The notes under the pieces: generated by a model | The model's input: only the letters and a program-made list of their open reading frames with translations | Told to the model about the DNA's origin: nothing | The model's database searches: none | Assembly (NCBI GenBank): GCA_016190995.1 | Contig: JACPPN010000141.1 | Span: 1 to 45,644 of the forward strand | Source: Acidobacteriota bacterium | GTDB lineage: Bacteria > Acidobacteriota > Vicinamibacteria > Vicinamibacterales > JACPPN01 | Reading direction: 5' to 3' | DNA: 45,644 nucleotides | Made by a program: the position numbers and the translations under genes | Part shown: piece after piece, positions 30,356 to 37,341 of the stretch | Layout: every line of letters begins with the position of its first letter | Numbering within the stretch: the first letter of the stretch is position 1

Positions 30356-31158
30356 TGTCAACAGAAACGCGTGACATCGCGCGCACAACGACGCCAAGGC
30401 CGGCGGCCAGGCTGGACTCCGGGCCGGCACGCTACGTGTACGGCATCACTTACGGGAGCATGCATCGGCGGTACGTAGGTCTTGGCCTCGATGGCGCTAC
30501 GGTGTACGCCATCGGCCTCGGGCCGATCGCCGCGCTGGTGAGCAACGTAGCCACGAAGCGGTTTCGACCCGAGCGCGGCAAGCTCGCGGCCCACCACGGC
30601 GTCATCAAGAGGTGTGCCGGGGAAGGAGCGGTTCTGCCGGTGGCGTTCGGGACCATCGCTGACAGCGACGACGCCGTACGAGAGATCCTGGAGAAGAACA
30701 GGGAGGCGTTCCTGGAACAATTGAATGGCGTTCGCGGGAAGGTCGAGATGGGCCTCCGCGTCGCCTGGGACGTCCCCAACATCTTCGAATATTTCGTGAA
30801 ACATCACGTGGAGCTGGCAGCGTTGCGCGATCACGTGTTTGGCAAACAGCGCGGTCCCTCCCATGAGGACAAGATCGAGCTGGGTCGCTTGTTCGATCAC
30901 TTGCTGGGCGAGGAACGGGAGGCTCACACCGAAAAGGTGGAAGACATCTTGTCGGCGCGGTGTGCCGAGATCAAGCGCAATCCGCCGCGGAACGAACGGG
31001 AGGTGATGAACCTCGCCTGTTTGGTCGAACGGGAGGCGCTGAAAGGATTCGAGGACGGCGTGTTTGCGGCGGCCAGGCTCTTCGATAACAACTTCGCCTT
31101 TGATTTCAACGGACCATGGGCTCCGTACAATTTCGTCAGCGTGGCGCTGGAGCTGTGA
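30355..31158 (+). CDS. gvpF/gvpL: Gas vesicle protein GvpF/GvpL (second copy)
   Basis: 267 aa from the ATG at 30355 (MSTETRDIARTT). Family motifs in order: RYVYGITYGSM opening strand, VYAIGLGPIAALVSN, KLAAHHGVIKRC, then GAVLPVAFGTIADSDDAVRE, DVPNIFEYFVKHHVELAALR and the terminal FDFNGPWAPYNFVSVALEL. The 'G.WaPYNFV' end and 'vLPv.FGTia' are diagnostic of GvpF/L. It diverges strongly from the copy at 24196, so the two probably play distinct roles, one perhaps GvpF-like and one GvpL-like. The stop GTGA may couple to gvpG. Confidence 0.94.
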   Translation: MSTETRDIARTTTPRPAARLDSGPARYVYGITYGSMHRRYVGLGLDGATVYAIGLGPIAALVSNVATKRFRPERGKLAAHHGVIKRCAGEGAVLPVAFGTIADSDDAVREILEKNREAFLEQLNGVRGKVEMGLRVAWDVPNIFEYFVKHHVELAALRDHVFGKQRGPSHEDKIELGRLFDHLLGEEREAHTEKVEDILSARCAEIKRNPPRNEREVMNLACLVEREALKGFEDGVFAAARLFDNNFAFDFNGPWAPYNFVSVALEL

Positions 31159-31166
31159 CCGCTCGC

Positions 31167-31565
31167 ATGTTCCTCGTGGACGATTTATTGCTGGCGCCGT
31201 TCTCAGGCCTGCTTTGGGTCTTCAAACAGATCTATGAGGCGGCCGAGCAGGAACAGGCCCAAGAGGCGGAATCCCTGACCGAGTCCCTCGGCGAGCTGTA
31301 CCGAAAGCTCGAGACCGGAGCGGTGACGGAAGAAGAGTTTGCAGCCGGAGAAAAGATGCTCCTCGACCGACTGGAGGCAATCCAAGGCCGGGACGAAGAT
31401 GTCCAGGAAGAGCCTGAGGATGAATCCGAAGTTACTCAAGCCGAAGACGAGGAGATCGAGGATGTCCCTGCAGAGATAGAGGACCATTTCGACGGGCAAG
31501 AGAGCGAGGACGAGCCCAAAGAGAACGGGATCGACCAAGACCCCGAAGCGAGCCATAACAAATAG
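31167..31565 (+). CDS. gvpG: Gas vesicle protein GvpG
   Basis: 132 aa. MFLVDDLLLAPFSGLLWVFK then QIYEAAEQE and LYRKLETGAVTEEEFAAGEK with MLLDRLEAI is the GvpG pattern (short hydrophobic N-terminus, then charged helices with 'l...G.iteeEf...E..LL.rL'). The last 50 residues are extremely acidic (EEPEDESEVTQAEDEEIEDV), much longer than usual GvpG, which is about 80-90 aa. A GTG at 31155 overlapping the previous stop (GTGA) is an alternative start. GvpG is an essential minor assembly protein working with GvpF/L. Confidence 0.87.
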   Translation: MFLVDDLLLAPFSGLLWVFKQIYEAAEQEQAQEAESLTESLGELYRKLETGAVTEEEFAAGEKMLLDRLEAIQGRDEDVQEEPEDESEVTQAEDEEIEDVPAEIEDHFDGQESEDEPKENGIDQDPEASHNK

Positions 31566-31628
31566 GAAACGTGGAGAGGTTGAACCCCCTTCGTTCACCG
31601 GACGCAACCGCCGCAAGAGGAGGGCAAG

Positions 31629-31982
31629 ATGGAGTCAGGTAACGAACCCGGGCCGGCGGAGTTGCGCGCGAGCGAGCCCGGAACGAGCGAGCGTAGTGTT
31701 GGCGAAGTTGGAGGGCCGCTAAAATCCGCAAGGGCTTCCGGGTCCGAGAGACCTGGCGGGGCGGACCAGATAGCGCTCGAACGGCTTCTCGCGATGGCAC
31801 AACGATACCGGAACGAAGGACGACTGTGGCTGGCGATGGAGCTGTACTGGAAGCTCGTCGAGAAGCACCCAGAAGCGCCGCAATCGGACGTTGCACAGCG
31901 CGCGTTGCTGAAGCTGGCCGGCGACTATGGGCGCGACGGGTTCCGCCACGTCGCTCGCGGCATCTACGAGCGCCTGTTGTAA
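31629..31982 (+). CDS. Small TPR-like protein of the gas vesicle operon
   Basis: 117 aa behind AGAGGAGGGCAAG. Residues 1-45 are disordered (Glu/Ser/Gly/Pro). Residues 47-117 form helix pairs, QIALERLLAMAQRYRNEGRL then WLAMELYWKLVEKHPEAPQS and VAQRALLKLAGDYGRDGFRH, matching a tetratricopeptide-like repeat ('A..y...g....A...y..l...hPd.p....A'). No named Gvp family fits. Its place between gvpG and the gvpJ-like gene suggests a protein-protein adaptor in vesicle assembly. Confidence 0.7.
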   Translation: MESGNEPGPAELRASEPGTSERSVGEVGGPLKSARASGSERPGGADQIALERLLAMAQRYRNEGRLWLAMELYWKLVEKHPEAPQSDVAQRALLKLAGDYGRDGFRHVARGIYERLL

Positions 31983-31997
31983 CCGGGAGGGGGACCC

Positions 31998-32219
31998 GTG
32001 GCAAGGTGGGATCCAGAAAGCGTCTCGCTGTGCGAGACCCTTGATCGGGTGTTGAACAAGGGAGTGGTGGTTGGAGGGGAGATCGTGATCTCAGTGGCGG
32101 AAATCGATCTTCTCTACCTCGGCGTACAGCTCATGCTCACTTCGGTCGAAACCGCATCCCAGCTCAAACTGACCTTGAGACCGCCGGCGTGGGCTGGCTC
32201 GTCGCCGAGCATCGTATGA
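31998..32219 (+). CDS. gvpJ: GvpA/GvpJ-family minor gas vesicle protein (first)
   Basis: 73 aa from a GTG with GGGAGGGGGACCC upstream. SLCETLDRVLNKGVVVGGEI then VISVAEIDLLYLGVQLMLTS and VETA is the GvpA-superfamily fold with the 'lDRvLdKGvvv.g...isva.idLlyl...lml.sv' of the GvpJ/M/S branch. These minor homologues help nucleate or cap the shell. The Gly-Gly in place of GvpA's DAW sets it apart from the major protein. The next gene's ATG overlaps its stop (ATGA). Confidence 0.9.
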   Translation: MARWDPESVSLCETLDRVLNKGVVVGGEIVISVAEIDLLYLGVQLMLTSVETASQLKLTLRPPAWAGSSPSIV

Positions 32220-32560
32220 CACGTGAAGGCGGCGTTCTGGCGCGACAGTCCACCAGCGAGGCTCCCGGGGTGATGGGTTCGATCGCCTTCGCCCAGCCAC
32301 CGCGAATCACGCTGGACCCAGAGGACATCAAGAAGGGGCTGGGTCAACTGGTCCTAACCGTGATCCAGTTGATCCGGGAGCTCTTGGAACGACAGGCGCT
32401 CCGGCGCATCAACGCCGGCTCTCTCACGGAGGAGGAGATTGAACGGTTGGGCCTGACCTTCTTGCGGCTCGGCGAGCAGATGGTGTGGCTCAAGAACGAG
32501 TTCGGGCTCGCGGATGAGGATCTGAACCTGGACCTCGGTCCTCTTGGTAGGCTGATCTAG
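32216..32560 (+). CDS. gvpK: Gas vesicle protein GvpK
   Basis: 114 aa from the ATG at 32216 overlapping the previous stop (ATGA). RITLDPEDIKKGLGQLVLTV then IQLIRELLERQALRRINAGS and LTEEEIERLGLTFLRLGEQM is the canonical GvpK signature ('d.e.v.kgL..LVltvvelirqLmErQAlRRv..G.Lsd.qiErlG..Lm.Le..m'). The C-terminus EDLNLDLGPLGRLI is the usual end. GvpK is required for proper vesicle formation. Confidence 0.95.
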   Translation: MTREGGVLARQSTSEAPGVMGSIAFAQPPRITLDPEDIKKGLGQLVLTVIQLIRELLERQALRRINAGSLTEEEIERLGLTFLRLGEQMVWLKNEFGLADEDLNLDLGPLGRLI

Positions 32561-32569
32561 GCACCGCGC

Positions 32570-32902
32570 ATGGCGATCGCGCAAGCAGGTGTGCAACACG
32601 CAGTAGGGTCCGCAACGTTAGCGGACGTCCTTGAGCGGGTCCTGGACAAGGGTCTCGTTATTGCCGGTGACATCAAGATCAAGCTTGTCGATATTGAACT
32701 GCTCACGATCCAGATTCGTCTGTTGATCTGCTCGGTCGACAAGGCGCGTGAGATGGGCATCGATTGGTGGATGACGAATTCCTACCTTAGCTCCCACGGC
32801 AAGCGACACGAGGAGGCGGTGGAGCATAAGCACAAACTGGCGGCTCTGCGAGAGCGCCTCGCTCAAATGGAGGCGCAGGTCGAATTCATGTGTCGGCCTT
32901 GA
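32570..32902 (+). CDS. gvpJ: GvpA/GvpJ-family minor gas vesicle protein (second, long form)
   Basis: 110 aa. SATLADVLERVLDKGLVIAG then DIKIKLVDIELLTIQIRLLI and CSVDKAREMGIDWW is the GvpJ-type GvpA homologue with the D-I-E-L core and 'GidWW' end. A C-terminal helical extension, HKHKLAALRERLAQMEAQVE, is absent from GvpA and may mediate contacts. It closes the cluster. With the copy at 31998 and gvpA, the locus encodes three GvpA-superfamily proteins. Confidence 0.93.
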   Translation: MAIAQAGVQHAVGSATLADVLERVLDKGLVIAGDIKIKLVDIELLTIQIRLLICSVDKAREMGIDWWMTNSYLSSHGKRHEEAVEHKHKLAALRERLAQMEAQVEFMCRP

Positions 32903-32953
32903 TCGACTCGCGGGTTGGCGAGGGTTGGCAAGACAGGATGTGAGTTCGTTTGG

Positions 32954-33214
32954 CTAGAATCGCCTGAGGCGCATGCTTGAAACCATGCTCGACACTCTCA
33001 CTGGCCCCCGGTGTGGCTGCTGACGCGACGACAAGCTTGGAGAGGCAAGCGACGGCGGCAGCGTGCAGCCCCGCCAGTTCTGGACGCACTGCCACATCTC
33101 GTCGAGGTCGGCACGAAGCACGGTGAGATCCTGCTGCAGGTCGCGCAGGTCCACCCGAATCTTCTCGAGGTCAGTTTCAACGCTGGGCATGTGTTGCTTC
33201 CCCTCGCGGGCCAT
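32954..33214 (-). CDS. Small hypothetical coiled-coil protein, convergent to the gas vesicle operon
   Basis: 86 aa from the ATG at 33214 with GGGAGG upstream. VETDLEKIRVDLRDLQQDLT then VLRADLDEMWQ forms a perfect-looking heptad helix (acidic, Leu/Val every 3-4 residues). The last 40 residues are Ser/Arg-rich and less protein-like. Unknown family. The start region and helix support a gene, while the tail argues for caution. Confidence 0.4.
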   Translation of the reverse strand: MAREGKQHMPSVETDLEKIRVDLRDLQQDLTVLRADLDEMWQCVQNWRGCTLPPSLASPSLSSRQQPHRGPVRVSSMVSSMRLRRF

Positions 33215-33690
33215 GCTCGGCCCTCCCCCCATACTGCGTGTCTTCCTCTCGGGTGACCACACCTGAAACGGTGCTTGAGTAAACCACAAAGTCGCAAGCT
33301 TGTTTTCAACTTTTCGCGGGCATTACGAAATTGTTATCGCAGGCCTGCCTGATCCCGTCGCGAAACGCGCTTTCGCTCGCCTGAGACTTACACTTTTGTC
33401 TTGAGGTGAGACAGACCGGTCTAGAAGGCAGGTTATCGGAGTGGAGTCAGCGGGCCGAGCGAACATGAACGCGTCTTTGGCCTCGGGAAAGCCTCTGTTT
33501 CCGGCGCGTCAGCGCTGGCGCGGGCCGCATGGTGTGCTGGGACGACATGGCACTCGAGCAGTCGTAGCGCTTGCGGGCGGAGGCGAGGGGTCACCGAGTG
33601 CCTGAGAGAAAAAAGGCCGGGCGCGTCGTTGAGGCGGGATTCCTCGACGCGATCATGCGGTGAGGACGTGCGGCATTCTGCCGCGGTTCC
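33215..33690. other. Gene-free stretch
   Basis: No coding frame with recognisable features. It has an AT-richer patch (33300-33360) and short palindromes (GCAGGCCTGC, AGACCGGTCT), plus the minus-strand terminator candidate at 33609-33653. Confidence 0.45.
33609..33653 (-). terminator. Possible intrinsic terminator of the CxxC protein gene
   Basis: On the minus strand CGCGTCGAGG pairs with CCTCAACGACGCG (small bulge), followed after CCCGGCC by TTTTTT. It lies about 40 nt beyond the stop of the gene at 33691-34014. The distance from stem to T-run is longer than ideal. Confidence 0.45.
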
Positions 33691-34014
33691 TCACGCGGTC
33701 TTGCTGCGGGCGAGGGTCGGCCGCCGAGTGAGCAGGTGACGTCGCCGATCGCCGCGGAACCGAAGCTGCGGCCGCCGGAGATCCATTTCCCATCCCGGCG
33801 AGTGATACGTGCACGACGTGCAACGCAGGCACACCCGCTTCTGCTCGAAGTGCAGCACCAGATCGTGGCCGTGCAGCAGGCGGCACATGACTTCGCTCAC
33901 ACGCTTCAACCTTCGGGCAAGGAACCCGCCCTGTGCCAGCTGCGCATCAACATCATCGCTGTCCGGCTGCGCCGCCGGTCGGGCGGTGGCGAGGCGAGGA
34001 TAGTCGATCACCAT
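33691..34014 (-). CDS. Small CxxC zinc-binding-like hypothetical protein
   Basis: 107 aa from the ATG at 34014 with AGGAGAG upstream; the longer ORF is rejected. The central part HDLVLHFEQKRVCLRCTSCT then YHSPGWEMD resembles short conserved proteins with 'H.......R..LrC..CG..TpGW.i', a zinc-ribbon half. Only three Cys (CLRCTSC) are visible, so metal binding may need a dimer or the nearby His. The N-terminus has Ala/Gln/Asp linkers and the C-terminus is strongly basic (RFRGDRRRHLLTRRPTLARS). Function unknown, possibly nucleic-acid binding. Confidence 0.6.
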   Translation of the reverse strand: MVIDYPRLATARPAAQPDSDDVDAQLAQGGFLARRLKRVSEVMCRLLHGHDLVLHFEQKRVCLRCTSCTYHSPGWEMDLRRPQLRFRGDRRRHLLTRRPTLARSKTA

Positions 34015-34495
34015 ATTGCGTCGGTCTCTCCTGGGTCCGTCCGTGGACCCACTCATGAACAGAACGTAGAGCTCCGATGCGCAGGCCCGCGGGCACTCTA
34101 CCAAGAGCTGTGCCAGACGCAGTCCGTTCCCAACCATCCATTTCCCAATGCCTTACGGCAGTTCAGGTGGCGTCGTGGGAATGTAGCTCCAGGGAGTACA
34201 TACCTGTAGTACGGGGCTTCACGGCATAGTCGCGGCGGAGGGGCGCAGCTGTGGCCGTAGATGAACCAGCGCGTGGTGCAAGTCCCGCTGGGGGAAATTC
34301 CAGTCACAGATGCCGGAAACTTGGCGCCATGCAACCGTTCGCCGGTGAGCCGTGTTTCTCCAGGCGATGTCTACGGCTCGAGAAGTCCTGGAATGACGAT
34401 TGCTCTCAGGACTAAACGTCACGCGTGACGGTCTCTCGAATGGCCGAACGGGTTCAACCACTGTGTCGGGATTCCGTTATTCACGGAGAGGATTC
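34015..34495. other. Divergent gene-free stretch upstream of the cytochrome c gene
   Basis: About 480 bp separating the leftward CxxC protein from the rightward cytochrome. No gene seen. It must include both promoters, but I could not identify convincing -35/-10 boxes. Confidence 0.45.
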
Positions 34496-34840
34496 ATGCA
34501 TTCGGTGATGATTGGTGTCGTGGCGGCCGTGCTGCTGGCCGCGTCTGCGGAGGCGCAGGAGAAAGCCAAACTCGAGCGCGGCAGGCAGGTGTACGCCGAG
34601 CAGAAGTGCACGATGTGCCACTCGATCGAGGGGAAAGGGAACAAGAAGGGGCCCCTCGACGCCGTGGGTAGCAAGCTGACGGCTGACGAAATCCGGCAGT
34701 GGCATCTGGATCCGAAAACGATGGCGGAGAAGACGAAGTCCGTGCGTAAGCCCGCCATGCCGGCATATGCCAAGCTGCCGACGGCGGATCTCGACGCGCT
34801 CGTGGCCTACCTGCAGACTCTGAAGAAAGACGGGCAGTAA
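34496..34840 (+). CDS. Secreted class I mono-haem cytochrome c
   Basis: 114 aa from the ATG at 34496, behind GGAGAGGATTC. MHSVMIGVVAAVLLAASAEA is a signal peptide. The haem-binding CTMCH motif is at 38-42 and the likely distal Met is in VRKPAMPAYAKLP. The C-terminal helix ADLDALVAYLQTLKK matches small periplasmic cytochromes c. It carries one electron between periplasmic partners. No partner gene is adjacent. Confidence 0.93.
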   Translation: MHSVMIGVVAAVLLAASAEAQEKAKLERGRQVYAEQKCTMCHSIEGKGNKKGPLDAVGSKLTADEIRQWHLDPKTMAEKTKSVRKPAMPAYAKLPTADLDALVAYLQTLKKDGQ

Positions 34841-34986
34841 GGAGTCCCCGCAAGACCCGGAACGGGCCCGGCAACGGTCTCCACGCCGACCGACGGCGAG
34901 GCACACCCGTCGTTGTTCGCGTCGCCTGACGTTCGCGCGTAAGCGACCCGCATCCTTCGCGATCGTCGCGCGGTGACGTCTACCAC

Positions 34987-35125
34987 CTAGGAGCGTGTCT
35001 GAGTAATCCGAACACGCTCCTAGTAGGCCGGCTTCGCCGGCAGAAAACGCCAATGTTTCGAACATCTCGCGCGCGCAGCGCGCCTACTAGGAGCCCGTTC
35101 ACGCATTACTCGGACGGGCTCCTAG
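34987..35125. repeat. Pair of inverted REP/BIME-like palindromes
   Basis: Element 1 (34987-35023) has perfect arms CTAGGAGCGTGT/ACACGCTCCTAG; element 2 (35087-35125) has CTAGGAGCCCGT/ACGGGCTCCTAG. Element 2 is an inverted relative of element 1, including the loop (CTGAGTAAT versus, on the other strand, CCGAGTAAT). Flanking TAGTAGGC/GCCTACTA and an inner GCCGGCTTCGCCGGC hairpin make the block symmetrical, as in BIMEs. The end of element 2 contains the TAG stop of the LuxR-type regulator gene. Confidence 0.8.
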
Positions 35126-35763
35126 ACAATGATGCCCTTGCGAACGGCGTACAACACGATCTCCGCCGTGTTGTGCAGATTGAGCTTCTGCATCAGATTC
35201 GATCGATGTGTTTCCACGGTCGAGAGGCCAAGGTCGAGCAGCGTGGCAACTTCTTTGTTCGAGCGTCCTTCTGCGAGGAGTTGAAGCACCTCTTTTTCGC
35301 GATCCGTCAGCAGGTGGTACGAATCGGTGAGACCGCGCGCTTGCAGGCGGCGCACATAGTCTTCGACGAGCACAGCCGTCACTGCCGGACTGAAGAACGG
35401 TTTGCCGGATGCAACCGCCCGGATCGCGGGGAGCAGGTCTTCATCTGTTGCGTTTTTCAGGAGGTAGGCGCGAGCACCGGCCGCGAGCGCCCGGATGATG
35501 TAGGACTCGTCTGAGTGCATGCTGAGGATGATGACGCGCGGCGGCCGTTCGAATTTCTGAGCGCGGGCCGCGACGTCGATCCCGTTCAGCTTGGGCATCC
35601 CGATGTCCACAATCAGGATGTCCGGCTGGTGTTCCTCACACAGCCTCACAGCCTCCAAACCGTCTGCAGCTTCCGCAACGACCACCAGGTCGGAAGCGGT
35701 CTCCAGCAAGCTCTTCACACCGCGGCGGACGATGCCGTGGTCGTCAGCGACCAGTATTCGCAA
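35122..35763 (-). CDS. NarL/LuxR-type response regulator
   Basis: 213 aa starting at a TTG (35763) with ACGGAGG 7 nt upstream; the tracked upstream start is rejected because it would overlap the kinase by over 100 nt with non-receiver sequence. REC: ILVADDHGIVRRG, D53 in ILIVDIGMPKLNG, AYLLKNAT with the conserved Lys. LuxR HTH (about 145-205): LTDREKEVLQLLAEGRSNKE then VATLLDLGLSTVETHRSNLM. Partner of the HisKA_3 kinase just upstream, overlapping it by 20 nt. Its stop lies in a REP-like palindrome. Probable transcription activator; targets unknown. Confidence 0.93.
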   Translation of the reverse strand: MRILVADDHGIVRRGVKSLLETASDLVVVAEAADGLEAVRLCEEHQPDILIVDIGMPKLNGIDVAARAQKFERPPRVIILSMHSDESYIIRALAAGARAYLLKNATDEDLLPAIRAVASGKPFFSPAVTAVLVEDYVRRLQARGLTDSYHLLTDREKEVLQLLAEGRSNKEVATLLDLGLSTVETHRSNLMQKLNLHNTAEIVLYAVRKGIIV

Positions 35764-37114
35764 GCGCGGCCTCCGTGGTTCGGATCGCCAGCGGGAGGCG
35801 GATGCTGAGGGTCGTCCCGGCGCCCGGCGCACTGTGAACCGCCATAACCCCACCCAGCTCCCGAACACGTTCCTCGATGCCCCGCAGGCCCATCCCGGTG
35901 TGCCGCTGCGCCGGATCGAAGCCTACACCGTCATCGGTGACCGACACGTTCAAGCCCTCCGGATCGCCGGTGAGACGCACGTGGACGCGACCTGGTCTTG
36001 CATGACGTACACAGTTGGTGAGCGCTTCCTGCACAACCCGATACACACACGTCCGATGCTGATCCGGTAAGGCGTCGAACTCCCCATCGACATCCAGATC
36101 CACTGGCATACCGTACCGGCGCGCGAAATCGCGTACGTGCCACTCCAGGGCTGGTTGCAAACCGAGATCGTCGAGCATGCTTGGACGAAGTCCGAGCGCG
36201 AGATCCCGCACGGTGTGGACGATGTCATCGACGAGTTGCCTGCACTCGGCGACCGCGGCGCCCAGTCGCGCCTCGGCGGGCGCTCTCAGTCGGTCGATGC
36301 GTCCCAGCTCCATCCTCAGCGCGGTGAGCACCTGTCCCACATGATCGTGCAGCTCCCTGGAGAGTTTCTTTCGTTCTTCCTCTTGCGTTGCGACGAGCTG
36401 CTGCGACAGGTCGCGCATCTGGTGTTCAGCCTCCTGGGCGGTCCGGCGCTGCTCTTCGGACCGGCGCTCGAGCACGCGCAGCCGAATGACAGCCGTGAGG
36501 GCGACGACGAGCCCGAGCAGGAGGCTTCTCCAGAGCAGCTTGTACAGATCGCTGCGCAAGGCGGCGTGCCGGCGAGTCACCTCCGCCTGCTGGGCCGTCA
36601 GGTTGGCGTTGTTGAGCTGCTCGATTTCCTCCGTAATTGTGAGGACCGCTTCGCGGCGCGGCAGCACCTCGCGGCGGAGAAACCTGGCGCTCTGGAGTAT
36701 TTTCTCGGCGGGGGTCCAGTCGAAGAGGGGATCGAAGGTCTGCCAATACTCATCGAGCTTGGCTTGAAGGCCCAGGATCTGTTCGTCACTTTCGCGGCGT
36801 CCGCGAGCCAGCGCCCGAAGTTCGGCCACGGTCGACATGTTGGTGCGGCGGAATTCAGCCAGTTGCTCGCGGTACTCCGGCGCCCGCTCACGCGCGGTAT
36901 CCAGCAGGTAGTCCCGTACGAAAATGCCTGACAGGTGCACATCGGCACGCAGGCGCCGGAGCTTGGTGTCCACGTTTCGATGGTGCGTGTTGAGTTGATC
37001 GAGCTGCGTGTAGATCTCCTGCGCCCTGCGGGACGCTGCGAGCACCGACATCATGACCAGCAGGAGGAGACCGCCAAGGGCCAGCGCCGCCACAGGCCAC
37101 GTCGTGAATCGCAT
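35744..37114 (-). CDS. HisKA_3 (NarX/UhpB-class) sensor histidine kinase
   Basis: 456 aa from the ATG at 37114, with GGAGGTGCTC just upstream. An N-terminal membrane segment (AALALGGLLLLVMMSVLAAS) and a second at about 195-215 (LLWRSLLLGLVVALTAVI) flank a helical periplasmic sensor of CHASE3-like appearance (EIYTQLDQLNTHHRNVDTKL). HisKA_3 has the phospho-His in KLSRELHDHVGQVLTALRME. HATPase_c ends VSVTDDGVGFDP and GMGLRGIEERVRELGG. It senses an unidentified envelope signal and phosphorylates the LuxR-type regulator that overlaps its 3' end. Confidence 0.93.
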   Translation of the reverse strand: MRFTTWPVAALALGGLLLLVMMSVLAASRRAQEIYTQLDQLNTHHRNVDTKLRRLRADVHLSGIFVRDYLLDTARERAPEYREQLAEFRRTNMSTVAELRALARGRRESDEQILGLQAKLDEYWQTFDPLFDWTPAEKILQSARFLRREVLPRREAVLTITEEIEQLNNANLTAQQAEVTRRHAALRSDLYKLLWRSLLLGLVVALTAVIRLRVLERRSEEQRRTAQEAEHQMRDLSQQLVATQEEERKKLSRELHDHVGQVLTALRMELGRIDRLRAPAEARLGAAVAECRQLVDDIVHTVRDLALGLRPSMLDDLGLQPALEWHVRDFARRYGMPVDLDVDGEFDALPDQHRTCVYRVVQEALTNCVRHARPGRVHVRLTGDPEGLNVSVTDDGVGFDPAQRHTGMGLRGIEERVRELGGVMAVHSAPGAGTTLSIRLPLAIRTTEAALANTGR

Positions 37115-37341
37115 GAGCACCTCCGAACGATCCCGCGAAGGACGGTCAGTCTAAGCGTACTCCGGCGGACCCTGTTGGTGCATCCGGTCAACAGGGGAGA
37201 GCCGCCGGGCCCGCGCGTCCTGAGTCGATTCCGGCTTCCCCCCAAGAACCACCAGACATCCCCTCTGAACCGGATAGCTCTCGCGGCTGCCCCTGCGGTC
37301 TACTGGGTTGCGAAGAGACGCCGCTTCAGGGGTCGCACACC

